A DNA stretch of 64,000 bases from Hyposmocoma kahamanoa (lineage: Eukaryota > Arthropoda > Insecta > Lepidoptera > Cosmopterigidae), in the NCBI RefSeq assembly GCF_003589595.1, contig NW_020653900.1, forward strand, positions 6,618,606 through 6,682,605, in the 5' to 3' direction. How positions within the stretch are numbered: the first letter of the stretch is position 1; every line of letters starts with the position of its first letter. Below, in pieces: positions 44,545 through 56,259 of this stretch. The notes under the pieces were generated by a model. It ran no database searches. It saw only the letters and a program-made list of their open reading frames with translations, and had not been told where the DNA came from. The position numbers were made by a program, and so were the translations under genes.

Positions 44545-45175
44545 TAAAAACTTAATCTGCCTATTTATTTACAGATTACGAGTCATAATAGACTAGATGT
44601 CTATTACTAGACTCGGCAGCAGAATTTATCGGAATAATGGATTAAAAAGTTTGCTCTTAAGGTTGAATTTTCTATGATACAGTAGCGTGATTAAACCCAT
44701 AACTACACTAGCTTCACTTATTCCATATTATTCTCCCATTTCTTTGAGCTTGGTGATTGACCACAACACGTCTTGGATGTGGATCGTGGTCGTACGTGCG
44801 TAATCGAATAGCTGAATGCATAATTTGCTTTCAAGTTATTAATGTGAAAATTATTTACCCGAGACTGCATGTATCTCTAGATCACCTATTTCATTTACTT
44901 GAAAGCAAAACGGACCATAACAATGACTTCAGTGATCCAGTTACATCTGATATTTCATAGAATTACTCTATACATGACATTGAACAATTATCCTGAAGAA
45001 CTTTTTTCTTTTTCCATACAAAACACAGTTATGTCGAAGAAATTTTTATTTTTATTTAGTCGTGGATCAATAAACAGGGTGTTGTAATATTTGTTGATAA
45101 ATCTATCAATTGAAACACCTTTTTTTTTACACTAAACATGTGATAATTGTGTCACCAGCACCGTTACTCCCAATT
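44545..45175. other. Non-coding, nothing recognised
   Basis: No gene or repeat recognised. Confidence 0.35.
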
Positions 45176-45179
45176 TTTT

Positions 45180-45490
45180 TAGTAGCCGTAGAGCTCCTTG
45201 TAAAAGAGTTCGTCCAGGGAATTACTGCCTCCTTGCCTATATCTGCCGCCACACAGTAACGTGGGCATTACTGGTTTCCGGTTCTGAAGGGTAAGGGTGC
45301 TGGTGAAATGACAGGCACATGGGATCTATCAACTTATGTTAAAGGGTGACGGGCGCATTAGCAGTGCCTCTCATATCTTTGTGATTTATAGTTCCGAGTG
45401 ACACTACACTGTAATTGTCATGGACAGGCGTATGGCTTAATACAAGGCGCACGACTTGCTCGTCCCGTCATTTGGTTTCATAAAAAAAAG
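45180..45490 (+). mobile_element. Family A repeat, full length
   Basis: TAGTAGCCGTAGAGCTCCTT, GAGTTCGTCCAGGGAATTAC, GGTGAAATGACAGGCACATG, CATGGACAGGCGTATGGC and TCATTTGGTTTCATAAAAAA. Confidence 0.85.
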
Positions 45491-45781
45491 AATTAGTACA
45501 ACAAACTGAAAAGTGGTTGATCAAGAATAAACAACGAAAGTAAAAAAAATAAAAATAGGTACAAGTCATACCAATAAAACGTTTGGTAAAAAAAAATTAC
45601 GTACACACCCATTATTGATATAGCAAGAATATTGTCTGATATAAAGTATTCAAATGCTTTTTCTTTTAAAGTAAAAAGCTTCAGTATCAGTAGAATCATC
45701 TAGTTAAATCCGATGTGACTGCGGTGTCTCAACGCAATGCACGCAGCACTTGTTGAGCTGTGCCACTTGTACCCTAATACC

Positions 45782-45804
45782 CGTACAAGAGAAGATCTTG
45801 TACG
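45782..45804. repeat. 9-bp hairpin
   Basis: CGTACAAGA, loop GAAGA, TCTTGTACG. Confidence 0.5.
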
Positions 45805-45835
45805 ATATGCACATACATATGTAGATACCAGCCGG

Positions 45836-45945
45836 ATCGATCTTTGTACATATATTAATAATTATAAGAAACTAGTGAAGTAATTTTTTGAAAAAATAAT
45901 TGAATATCATGGTAGTAAAACATCGTGATATTCAATAAACTTAAT
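45836..45945. repeat. Dispersed repeat related to family F tail
   Basis: ATTAATAATTATAAGAAACT, GAAAAAATAATTGAATATCA and ATCGTGATATTCAATAAA, including an inverted TTGAATATCA / TGATATTCAA pair. Reverse-oriented relatives lie at 47265-47400. Confidence 0.55.
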
Positions 45946-46299
45946 TCGACTAGATGTCAAATGAAAATGAATGAATGAAATAATAATAATAATTTCAAAA
46001 TGTACATAATCATTACAAATGTTAAAATGTAGTCAATAAAAATGAATTTAGGGATTTGTCATTTCATAATTCGAACACTGTTACTACATTAAGTTGTTTA
46101 ATTGTTTTTTTTAAATAGCATACAGTTTTTTGTCAATTGAACATAAAAGTTTTATAACACGACCGGAGAAAAGATCGTGGCTATAAAACAAAATAACTAA
46201 AATCATTTCGTGGTAACCGTTCAGATAAAAAGAAAATCATGTTTGAATGCGGTAGTTTGTTATAGAACTATCATCATGATTTTTACGTCGAATGCACTA

Positions 46300-46610
46300 T
46301 ATGAGATCATAATAGTAACTTTTTTAAGAAAGCGACATCTAAAGTTTGTGGACTTACATCTAATTGCCAAGTTTAATTGAAATGTGTTAATGTAAAGTGG
46401 ATAAAATTCAATAAGCCGGATTCCCTAATTTGCCTCCCTTACAGGTGAAATATTTTCTTCAAATTTGAATGGGTCTACTACAGAGGTACCTCCTTTCCTA
46501 CAAAAAGGAATTATCGAAATGGGTTCACAAACGTCAAAGTAATCGCCAACATACAAAAAAAATGCAGTCGAATTGAGAACCTCCTCTCTTTCTCGTTATG
46601 TCGGTTAAAA
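46300..46610. mobile_element. Family C element
   Basis: GTGGACTTACATCTAATTGC, CTACAGAGGTACCTCCTTTC, AATGCAGTCGAATTGAGAAC and CCTCCTCTCTTTCTCG. Confidence 0.65.
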
Positions 46611-46611
46611 A

Positions 46612-47260
46612 TAAATGAGTTACAGGCAAATATTAGAAAGTAATTATAAATTTATAACACCTGACGCAAACAGAGGGGAGTTATTAGTGCACTGTGCATG
46701 CCTGTCTAAGCTTCCAAACAGATGAACTGCACAAAGCGGTCCTTATTCTTTAAAGTCTGATTTATTTGGGATCGTTCAGCTTTGTTTGGTGAACATCGGT
46801 TTAATGATCAACAGTTCTGGATTTTATGACATGAAAGTCAAAAAAATAATGCGAACTACATGGAGTAAATTATTTATTATATACTTTAGTATTTCGATGT
46901 TGTAGTTTATCTATAATTCATTACTAATTCAATAATAATAAAAAAATCTAAATGCTGTTTGCCATATCCACGTAAAATGTATTTTATTAGCTTTAAGTTC
47001 GTCTAAAGATAGAGAGATGCGGTAACAATCGCTTTGTTTTAGTTATGCTTACATAGCCATTATGGCACTAACTGCAATTGACATGTATGTCAGTTTAGAC
47101 ATACGTTAGTTAGTGTTAAATAAATATTTAAGCGTTTAGTTGTTTGCGCGTAGACAGAGGCACTTATGTAGTAGGTGTTAGGACAAACAAAACACTGTAT
47201 TTAAAAATGTTATTTGAGGAAAGAAGAAGCTTTTTTAAAATTTTATTGCAGATTTAAAAA
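46612..47260. other. Non-coding, nothing recognised
   Basis: No gene or repeat recognised. Confidence 0.35.
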
Positions 47261-47264
47261 TGGA

Positions 47265-47480
47265 TTAATTTTATTGAATATCACGGTGTTTTATTCTCAT
47301 GGTATCCAATTATTTTTTCGAAGAAATACTCCACTAGTATGTTATAATTATACAAAGTTTGTATTAATAATTATAACAAACTAGTGGAGTAATACAAAGA
47401 TCGAACACAAAAAAAAATACTTTCGATCTGGCAGGATTCGAACCAGAGACCTCGCCATACCGTAGCAGAGGTATAGTTAT
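47265..47480. mobile_element. Family F composite
   Basis: Reversed TTGAATATCACGGTG segment and CTCCACTAGT, then an inverted AAACTAGTGGAG, then AATACAAAGATCGAACAC and the tRNA-like GGCAGGATTCGAACCAGAGA. The CTCCACTAG / CTAGTGGAG pair spans 47329-47390. Confidence 0.55.
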
Positions 47481-47583
47481 ATATAGGTATAATTGTTAAT
47501 GGTTAATTTTAATGTCATATACTGGCATTAAAATTACCACAAATCGAAAATCATATTTGTTTTGGGTTATGTGAACATATATA

Positions 47584-47611
47584 AATTCAGCGCTCTTAAG
47601 AGCGCTGAATT
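47584..47611. repeat. Perfect 28-bp palindrome
   Basis: AATTCAGCGCTCTT immediately followed by AAGAGCGCTGAATT, with no spacer. GC-richer than its AT-rich surroundings. Confidence 0.85.
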
Positions 47612-47614
47612 CTT

Positions 47615-48715
47615 CATAGAAAAGTATCAACAACGTGCTGACAAATTCAATGATTTATATTGAACATTTTATATTAAATCAATATAAGCGTTTTATTTTA
47701 TATACTCTACCATGGTTTTATTGTGAATAGAGTATAAAATTCCCTTGCAAATTTTGAACTTTTGTTAATAAAAGCTATATAAACAATTATTTAGGTTAAA
47801 ATGCTTATTACTGCTTGCAATAACTATCAGATTTAAATAAACAAGTTCGATTTGAGTGTAACCAATAAAAAAATGATGGCAACACTAAAAGATGTTGGTA
47901 GGGGTTGTGGAAGAAAAAGAAGGGATGCACGTGAATTATCGAGCGAAAAGTTATTTTCCTGAAAAGATGTAAGTTTTGCGGGTTCTAAGGGATTACATAC
48001 CGGATTACAATTAATGTGTGTCGTAGATCTATTGTTTCATTTTAAAATTAAATGCATATGCTTACACTTTATAGCCACTTAATTTGTTTAATTCCACTCT
48101 GTTTAAAAGCGAAATCTCTTTTTACTCCATGACTTTATTATTTTACACTTCCACAAATGTAACCGAATTTTTTAAACTTTATTACATTCTTGAGCAAATA
48201 AGGTACGGTTATAAAAAATGTTGTGTTGGGATGTACTATATCGATAGAAATCATAATATTTTTAAATAATTCATCATTTAATATATGTTTCTTTAAAACA
48301 TAACTGATAACGTAAATTGAGTAAAATTTTATTTTAAAAAGAGAATCAATTCCCACCCTTGACGTAATAAGGTCACGTCTGCAAAACGACAACTTTTCAT
48401 GGGAGAGATTTATACATTCTATTATCGTAATTAGTTGATAACTTTTTTATGTCTGAATAGGGACTTATGAATTATCACATACTTACGTCATTAGTTTCAT
48501 GTAACTTGTTTTAGTTTATGACTTTCGTGTGGCTTTATTTTATCAAAGATACGTTTTACAAGTGTTTGAAATGCAATATAAAGCCAACGTGGAATTTGAA
48601 AATTGTACTTATTGAACAAAATTACTTATTATGAAATCAATAACTAAATTCACAAGGAAGCGTTGTATGTGATAGATTACACGCAATCTTTTCGGTGATA
48701 TTCAAAATGTCAAAA
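47615..48715. other. Non-coding, mostly nothing recognised
   Basis: 47625-47690 repeats words from 29825-29895. Short reading frames at 48084-48392 oppose each other and have no recognisable domain. Confidence 0.35.
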
Positions 48716-48719
48716 AAGT

Positions 48720-48930
48720 GGTAGCAGTAGAGCTCCTTGCGGAAAAGTTCGTCCAAGGAAGTACTGCCACCTCACCTATTTCTGCCGTCAAGCAGTAATG
48801 TGAACATTACTGCGTTCCGGTTTCGAAAGGCAAGGGTGCTGGTGAAATTACAGGTATATGGGATTTATCAACTTACTACCAGACACACGACATGTTCGTA
48901 CCGTTACTTAGTATTATTAAAAAAATGTTC
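48720..48930 (+). mobile_element. Family A repeat with internal deletion
   Basis: TAGCAGTAGAGCTCCTTGCG, AAAGTTCGTCCAAGGAAGTA, GGTGAAATTACAGGTATATG, then a jump to CTACCAGACACACGAC and CCGTTACTTAGTATTATTAA. Confidence 0.8.
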
Positions 48931-48934
48931 AAAA

Positions 48935-49930
48935 TGTATTGGCGAGTTAAATACATGACAAATTATGTGCTTGTTAATAGCTTTTTGTCAAATCATCGTT
49001 TATAAAAAAAAATATTGCAATAAAAAGTACCACCAAAGGCGTACAATTAATTAAATAAATACATCATCCATTATATCGATAACTTCACCCACACGCGCCC
49101 AACATTACCCACTTTTTTAAGTCGTATGAAAGTAAGAGTTTAAATTCGAGTTTCGTAGTAATTAGAAGATTCTAAAAAGGTGTAAATTATGATCTTATGT
49201 ATGTTTATGTAGCACAAATATGTATATTTATACATAATATATATGTATATATATACATTTAACTACGTTTGTGTGATGAGATTGGTTTCTAAAGCCGTTT
49301 CGAGGTTAATTTGAACATAGCTTAGATTGCCTGGTAAGAATTGACGATATTACTTGGTTTAGTAATCCTGTATGAGGATTATAGTAAAAAAACACAAAAT
49401 TTTACATTTTAAACTTTGGATTGTTCTTATCAATTCGTATAGAGTTCAATTTAAATGTTAACGGAAAGTCTGTACTTTAAGGTAGCGCAATATTAAATTA
49501 TATAGAAAGGACTGTACAAACAGAGCTAGAGCATTAATAAATTAAATAAACAACAGATTTGTTTATTGTATAAACTTACAGACAAATTTGACATTGACAG
49601 TGTTAAGCTTGCAATGTTGTATTTAGAACAAGACATCTGTGTCTAAACTAGATAATTAATTATCTGTATTTCAGACATCAGCGCTCTTCCGAAAATACAA
49701 GAACATGTGACTGATTTCAAATATAACATTATCTTCTAAAGTAGGCCTTTGATGTTTGTGGGAGTGTGTTAGTTAAAAGAAAAAAAAACTACTGTATAAA
49801 ACTTAATAAGTTCTCGGTTTCATCATAGGTCAGTTTATGGACATACTTTGCTACTCTATGTTTACATTCTCTTTAGTTTATTGTATGAATATCGATTGTT
49901 TTATTCGTTTTATTATATAGGTGTTGACCT
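48935..49930. other. Non-coding, nothing recognised
   Basis: An AT-rich TATATATGTATATATATACA run lies at 49235-49260. No gene. Confidence 0.35.
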
Positions 49931-49935
49931 AAAAA

Positions 49936-50445
49936 GCAATAATATTTATTATATAGAAGATACTGTAAAAATAGGTTTCCACGGCAGATAAGTTTTTACC
50001 TATTTTATAGTATCTTGTGTGTCATGTGCTTTTGCTAAACCCCGTTCGTTCAATCCCTTCTGTATAATTTACTATTGCTCTACATTAATTTTAATGTATA
50101 TATAATTAGTAGCCTAATGATTTTGAATCTGGGCCCGTATATGTGAGTGGTTCAGAATTAAAAATTCGGTGAAGGAAAACATCGTGATGAAACCTACAAA
50201 TCGAAAAATGATCACAACACTCGGAAAATGTGTGAAGTCCCCAACACGCAATGGGTCAGCGTGGCGGACTATGGCATAAACCCTCGCCTGACAGGAGACC
50301 CGTGCCTATCAGTGGGACGCATAAATGGGTTGATCTTGTTGGTGTTGAAATGTAATGTAATAGTACGCAGAAGGTACTGTACAAATTGGGTATAACAAAA
50401 GTATTATTGTTTATTATACAAAAGATACTGTGCAAATAGGCTAAG
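49936..50445. repeat. Direct repeat pair flanking a SINE D end
   Basis: AGAAGATACTGTAAAAATAGG (partly) at 49955-49975 recurs as AAAAGATACTGTGCAAATAG at 50421-50441, each after a TATTGTTTATTATA-type stretch. Confidence 0.45.
50160..50335 (+). mobile_element. SINE D, 3' half
   Basis: TTCGGTGAAGGAAAACATCG, ATAAACCCTCGCCTGACAGG and CCCGTGCCTATCAGTGGGAC. Confidence 0.75.
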
Positions 50446-50692
50446 ACAATAGTATATTTAACCTGCAAGGGGTTTTGTACGAATTGGGCAGAGCAGTAGT
50501 AAATTGTACTATTTCTATACCTTATTTGTACAGCAGCTTCTGTTGCAGTGACTTCTGCAAAAGTTGTTTTAAAATAGAAACGACAAAGCCCACAACAACC
50601 CATTATTGTTACATAATACTATGTACTATGTCAACTTTCGCTGCTTTCCGACGAAATTCTACGAATATAATGTAGTGTTGTTCCATTATATT

Positions 50693-50785
50693 ACTTTAAA
50701 ATGAGCTATTAAGCTGTGTATGTTCTCACTTTAAAATGAGCTATTATATTAATCTGTGTATGTTCTCACGTTAAAACGTAAAGGT
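50693..50785. repeat. Tandem repeat, unit 35-41 bp
   Basis: ACTTTAAAATGAGCTATTA and CTGTGTATGTTCTCAC occur twice in order, with a third partial ACGTTAAAACG. Confidence 0.75.
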
Positions 50786-50789
50786 TTAT

Positions 50790-51330
50790 TTTTATTTATT
50801 TTAGACTTCTTTATGCATGATTATAATTTTAGGAGACATAAATCATAATATACCCTCTCAAACAAGATGTAGTAAGTAAATAAAGTGACCGACAAGCGCA
50901 CAAAATAAAGTGATTTGATATTTTGAAACGGAAGTTGATTTTTTTAGAAATTGGTAAAATGTAAAATGATCTTAAATTTTTAATAGTGGAATTTAAGGTC
51001 ATAAAAACTGGTTGTATAACGTCGTCTTAGAGTTAAAACCTCGAATGTGATTTCTATGTAATTTTTCAAGGACCATGATAAAAATGTAGCGTAAAATGTT
51101 ATAAACGCAATAATGTTTGTAGTTAACATTTTAATTAAACCTCTTTCAGATACTACATTACTTCAATAATATGTTTGAACAAGAAGTTTATATTTTTTTC
51201 TTCAACAAAAATCAGTAAGAACGAGCTATGTGAAATTGCGTATGCGAGACTTTAACTCTAAGGTGACAATATAAGCTCTTCAATGTTGATGTCTATCCCG
51301 ACTCATATAATAAGTTCAAGCAGAATGTGA
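50790..51330. other. Non-coding, nothing recognised
   Basis: No gene or repeat recognised. Confidence 0.35.
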
Positions 51331-51335
51331 CAACT

Positions 51336-51387
51336 GCTTTAAGGGTTGTCTTTCAATAATTAGGCTTTAAGGGTTGTCTTTTAATAA
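51336..51387. repeat. 24-bp direct duplication
   Basis: GCTTTAAGGGTTGTCTTT followed by (C/T)AATAA occurs twice, 28 bp apart start to start. Confidence 0.75.
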
Positions 51388-51389
51388 GT

Positions 51390-51915
51390 AATATTGCATG
51401 GATTTATTATAATTATTTTATTCACGCGTAGTGTATTAGTTTAAAATACGTCCATTAGAAGATATTGTTTGATTGCACCCCCTTTCCAGCTCTTAAATTT
51501 CTATCCTAATGTTGGCAGGAAGAAATTGCTAGTTAGCAATAAGCCCGTCTGTTGTACAGTAGCTTATTATGTGATACTTACATTATTGTTCTTTCTGTGT
51601 TGTCATTCGAATTTTAATTTACAATACATTCCATATTATCTACGAGTATATGTATATATGTATTAAAAATCTTGATGGTACCTGTAATGGCATAACATAC
51701 TGTAAAATTTATATAACAGAACAATATAAGTTTCTAGTACATACGTGCAAATGGTGTGTCTAAATAAATAGTTAAATAGTTGTATGAAATTCAAAGATTT
51801 GCGTAGATTTTAAGTTTTTTGACGAATGGAATGATTGCATTTTTTTTTGTATATTGTCGCTGGATTTACGAAAGATGGAGACGAATATTTTGGATGGACT
51901 AAAATAGGATTTATT
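51390..51915. other. Non-coding, nothing recognised
   Basis: No gene or repeat recognised. Confidence 0.35.
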
Positions 51916-51919
51916 TCAA

Positions 51920-52165
51920 GTGAGAGAAAGAACAAGTCGTGCGCTGTGTGGTAAGCGATATGCCTGACAATAACAGTTGGAGAACTGCTCAGAGCTTTAA
52001 ATCACAAAGATCTGAGGGGCACTGCCTCTGCTCCCGTCACCCTGAGACATAAGTTGATAAGTTCACGTTCCTGTAATTTCACGTTACTGCTTCGCGGCAG
52101 AAATAAGTAAAATGGCAGTACTTCCCTGGACGAACTCTTTTACAAGGAGCTCTATTAGTCTGGTA
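51920..52165 (-). mobile_element. Family A repeat, internally deleted
   Basis: GAAAGAACAAGTCGTGCGCT, GCTTTAAATCACAAAGATCT, GAGACATAAGTTGATAAGTT and TTTTACAAGGAGCTCTATTA, reversed. Confidence 0.8.
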
Positions 52166-52169
52166 CAAA

Positions 52170-53090
52170 AACCCCTTGCCAATCATAGCGTTCGTATCTT
52201 TTTATTTTGACGACATCAAAGTATGTTCAATAGACTATATTGACTGGTTGTGGTATGAAAGACCGCAAGCGCAATCTTTTATTGCAATTAGAAACAGAAA
52301 TCCTCCTCCTCCATAATCTAATTATTAAAAGCGAACATAAATAAGATTTTTTTTTTATATCACGAACTTCTCTTTTCTCGTCAAAGATTGGTTGGTAACA
52401 AAATTCGTCCAAAATTATTTTTAAAATAATAGACATAAAGATTATTTGCAGAAAAACAATATTACAAGTTAGTGTTTTGGGCCTTTTGAGGTGGAATCCC
52501 TATAATTCACAGGTGACTAAAGCGCTTTCAGTTCGCTTTGTTGAAACCTCCGGTGACCAAAAGGTCGACAGCTACTTCCGCCAAAGAATAATATATACCT
52601 AGCCATCCAAAAGGGAAATGGGGAAGATGATGGATGGGAATGTGGAAATAGAAACGTTGCCGAATTTCTACTTTAAACGTCCCGTGGATTAAAATGGTGG
52701 TACATGAAATCTAAAATAAAAATTGTAAAGTTAAGGCGACAGTAATACTGACGGTTATCTTTATAATAATGATTAAATCACTAACAGGTTTCTTTCTGAT
52801 TTGGATTAATGTCTGCATTCGATACTAATTGGTAGTGTTATTGTACTCAGTGTTGCATAAAAAAAAAGTCTTTAATTAAGTTAGCATATCAATATACTTG
52901 ATAGAATCAATCACAATATGATTACGTTCATCATTTAAAATTATTGCTACAATTATTAAAATGACTACAATCATAGAGACTTCAGTGTGTACATTTTGTT
53001 TATTTCAGTTTTTTTCAGTGTGTGTGTGTAATGTATTGCCTCTATGTGAACAACTGCCCACTTCTAAATTGTAGATTGTAATTGAAGGAA
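52170..53090. other. Non-coding, nothing recognised
   Basis: No gene or repeat recognised. Confidence 0.35.
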
Positions 53091-53095
53091 TGGGA

Positions 53096-53281
53096 ACAAC
53101 AAGGGCGTTCGGCACCCAAAGCCCGTTTTGATGTTATTGCATTTTGATACAATAGCATCAAAACGGGCTTTGTAAACACGTAAAACACCATCTAGTATCG
53201 TGTGACAAAAACTCATTTCGATCTCCCTTCTAGATGGCGTAATTTTCATTCATTTCGACGGTGGCGCTCCGCCCTTGTGGC
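53096..53281. mobile_element. 186-bp inverted-repeat element carrying a long hairpin
   Basis: Ends ACAAGGGCGTTCGGCACC and GGTGGCGCTCCGCCCTTGTG are inverted with mismatches. Inside, 53118-53139 and 53150-53171 form a 22-bp stem (AAAGCCCGTTTTGATG and its complement plus TATTG, one T/C mismatch) with loop CATTTTGATA. No reading frame. Confidence 0.65.
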
Positions 53282-53289
53282 AACGATAT

Positions 53290-54065
53290 AAACGTGCGTT
53301 TGTATTTCGAACCCGTTACCACCAGTTTTAATGTAAAAAAATGTCTGAAACGAGCATGAAGCATCTAGGAAGCCAGTGAGACCTGCTGACGACGGTACTG
53401 TCGATTCATTTCAATCCAGCGAATTTAATTAATGATTAAAAATACGTTTAAATTTTTTTCAATGTACCTTTTAAATAAGAGTGATTCACAATTTATTTCC
53501 TTAAAAACCAATAGGAAAACGAACGCCCCAGTAATTTACCGATTTGATGCAACAAAGGCGGATAACACAATATTTTCAAATGTTTCTAATTGTTTTACAA
53601 TAATAATAACACCTGAATCTTCTAGCTAAATCATAGGACAAATAAATAATAAAGTATATAAGAGCTATATTATTGACATTAAAAAGATATAAGACATTAA
53701 AACTTTATTTTCAATTTTCTCGAATCTCACTTTTACGTGATACGCCCTTGTTACACTCAATGCTTCAATTGCAATCACAATTTATCTAATACTGTACAAC
53801 TGTCAACGTTTTATTTTGTAGTATACTATAGCAGTATATTATATTTTTATACTTTTGGAGGATGAGATGGTTGGTTGTAACCGACAAGAACCTAGCTCTT
53901 AAATAAATGGAAAAAAGGAGAGTGTAATTTGTTAACACGAAATATTACGTTCTATTTAACACGTTCATCTCAGGTTGCACCACCAGTGAAGCACGGACAA
54001 TTCGCCCATCAGGTGGAGTATATATACAACTGATGGTCACGCAACGCTTAACTTTTGATGTATCT
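53290..54065. other. Non-coding, nothing recognised
   Basis: No gene or repeat recognised. Confidence 0.35.
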
Positions 54066-54069
54066 ATTT

Positions 54070-54255
54070 CTACCACCAAACAGTAATGTGGGCATTACTG
54101 CGTTCCAGTTTTGGCACATGGGACTTTTAAACTAAAGTGACTCAGGGTGGCGGATGTTGTGGCAGCACGATTTAAAGCTCTGAGCGGCACTGCTACTATT
54201 ATGAACAGGCGTGTCGCTTACCACCAGGAGCACTTGGTTTCATAAAAAAAACTAC
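54070..54255 (+). mobile_element. Family A repeat, internally deleted
   Basis: CCACCAAACAGTAATGTGGG, GACTCAGGGTGGCGGATG, AGGCGTGTCGCTTACCACCA and CACTTGGTTTCATAAAAAAA. Confidence 0.8.
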
Positions 54256-54259
54256 TTAC

Positions 54260-54940
54260 CTCCCTGGCATTAATAGTGAAATTTTTATAGTGTAGTTCCG
54301 GAGATTGACATTGTGTAACAAAATAAAATAAAGTCACGGTAAAAAAAGTATTAATTTGAAAAAAATAATTAGAAATTTAATAGAATACACACTTAAACAA
54401 ACCAGGCACCCCACCTGCAAAACTTTTGATTTATAGCGCGGCGATGTACCACCAGTGGGTGTAAATCTTTCTAGTGAGACTCTTCTCTTTCCTGGTTTGA
54501 ACGTGTTAATATATTATTATATTTATAAGTTCTTACTACTCGTAGAAGCCGTCGTATTGACAAGAGCGTTTTATTAATTCTTTTTTTTTTCTATTCAAGA
54601 CTAACTAACGTTCTATTAGACAAACATTTTTGTATTGTTTTTTATTTTACTGTAACTAACATATCCCGTTCTTTAATTTAATTTAGAAAATCTGTAATTA
54701 AACTTAGCATAGACTAACGATACGTGAATTCTGTTTACGACATGCTGTTGATTTTCTTTAAATAAATTTAAATTTAAAGTATCTCGCAGTTACATGTTCG
54801 CGCCAGTCAGACAGACCTTGTGGTGTACCCTGAGATCGACGTGTTAAATGGAACGCAATATTATAAACAATTATTGGAGTTTCCTATCATAGGCGTTACT
54901 AAGGACATTCCTGTTTCTAAATAAATGACACTTCTTTTCT
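54260..54940. other. Non-coding, nothing recognised
   Basis: No gene or repeat recognised. Confidence 0.35.
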
Positions 54941-54944
54941 TTTT

Positions 54945-55090
54945 ATGATACCAAATGTTGGAACGAACTAGTCATTTGCCTTGTGGTAAGCGACACGCCT
55001 GTCTATAATAGTTGTAGTGCCACTCAGAACTTTAAATTGCAGAGATCTGAGGGGCACTGCCACTGCGCCCGTTATCCAGAGACATAAGTA
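54945..55090 (-). mobile_element. Family A repeat, 3' half
   Basis: Reversed: TTTTATGATACCAAATGTTG to CCAGAGACATAAGTAGA. Immediately followed by a second copy in the same orientation. Confidence 0.8.
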
Positions 55091-55097
55091 GACTTTT

Positions 55098-55400
55098 TTT
55101 TATAATATCAAGTGACGGGACGAGCAAGTCCTGCACCTGATGGTAAGCTACACGCCTGTCCATAACGGTTGCAGTGCCACTCAGAGCTCTAAATCGCAAA
55201 GATCTGAGGGGCACTGCCACTGCTCCCGTCACCCTGAGATTTAAGTTGACTAGTCTCATGTGCCTGTAATTTCACCAGTACCCTTATTTTTCCAAACCGG
55301 AACACAGTAATGCTCACATTATCGCTTGGTGGCAGACATAGGTAAGGTAGCAGTACTTTCCTAGCGAACTCTTTGACATGGAGCTCTACTGCTCGAAGAC
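55098..55400 (-). mobile_element. Family A repeat, full length
   Basis: Reversed: TTTTTTATAATATCAAGTGA to GACATGGAGCTCTACTGCTC. The T run marks where this copy's tail joined the 5' break of its neighbour. Confidence 0.85.
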
Positions 55401-55799
55401 CAAATAGTTGATGACTTCGGCATTAATGCTTATCCAATACTTGAATTACCCCCAATACTCTGTCGTTCATATTCTGTCTGGTGTTTCGCTATTCCTAACT
55501 AAATATGAGAACCACTCATTAAGATTCAAAAGACAGTCTTATTACATCTTCAAAATTAATGAAGCGTTATTAAAATTCATTAATTCCTTAGCTTCAGACA
55601 TTACGTCACCCATTAGAATGTTATATATCATGTTCTAAAATTATCGATTGATTAATTTAATCAGGTTTGTAATGTCACAACAAAGTAAAAGTTTAATATT
55701 CCTGTTTAGTTTTATAGTTTATAAAACTTACATTTCGGAACTTTTCTATAATGCAAAATATTTTACGATATTGCAATGAACACTACGCCAACTTTACTT

Positions 55800-55945
55800 A
55801 TTGATCAGTTTCTGTTATTTTTGTGAACAGCCATATTTATTTACTAATATTATACTCCCCGCATTTTGTGAAAAAAAAACTAGAAAAACAAAATACAAAA
55901 TTTGAAAAAAAAGAAACAAAAAACGAAATAAAAATAGAACAGGTG
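55800..55945. repeat. Dispersed repeat L, second copy
   Basis: GTTTCTGTTATTTTTGTGAA, TATTTATTTACTAATATTAT and ACTCCCCGCATTTTGTG, then an A-rich stretch to AAAAATAGAAC, matching 27521-27656. Confidence 0.65.
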
Positions 55946-56019
55946 CAAAGATTAAATTGCTAGTGTACATTGGATGTAACGCTTTGTAAGTTGATATCCG
56001 TAAATAGTTAGCCTATATA

Positions 56020-56255
56020 TAGTCCCACTGCTGGACATAGGCCTCCTCTCACAATGGGAGGGCTTGGGTTGTAGTTGCTTTGTAGATGTGTGCAGGTTAC
56101 CTCGCCAACAAAGGAAAACATTCCTTCTCCGAAAAATTCACAGTAAATATCTAGTTGAATTTCGCACATAATTTCGAAATCTCAGAGGTCCGGATTCGGA
56201 CCCACATCCTCTGCTTAAGAGGTGGTAGGTCAAACCACTAGGCTACTATGGTTTT
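56020..56255 (-). mobile_element. SINE D
   Basis: Reversed: CCCACTGCTGGACATAGGCC, CCTTCTCCGAAAAATTCACA, head CCGGATTCGGACCCACATCC and GTCAAACCACTAGGCTACTA. Confidence 0.75.
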
Positions 56256-56259
56256 TTTG

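Noticed and set aside
48084..48392. Overlapping opposite-strand small frames
   Set aside because: AT-driven open frames without domain, signal peptide or splice context.
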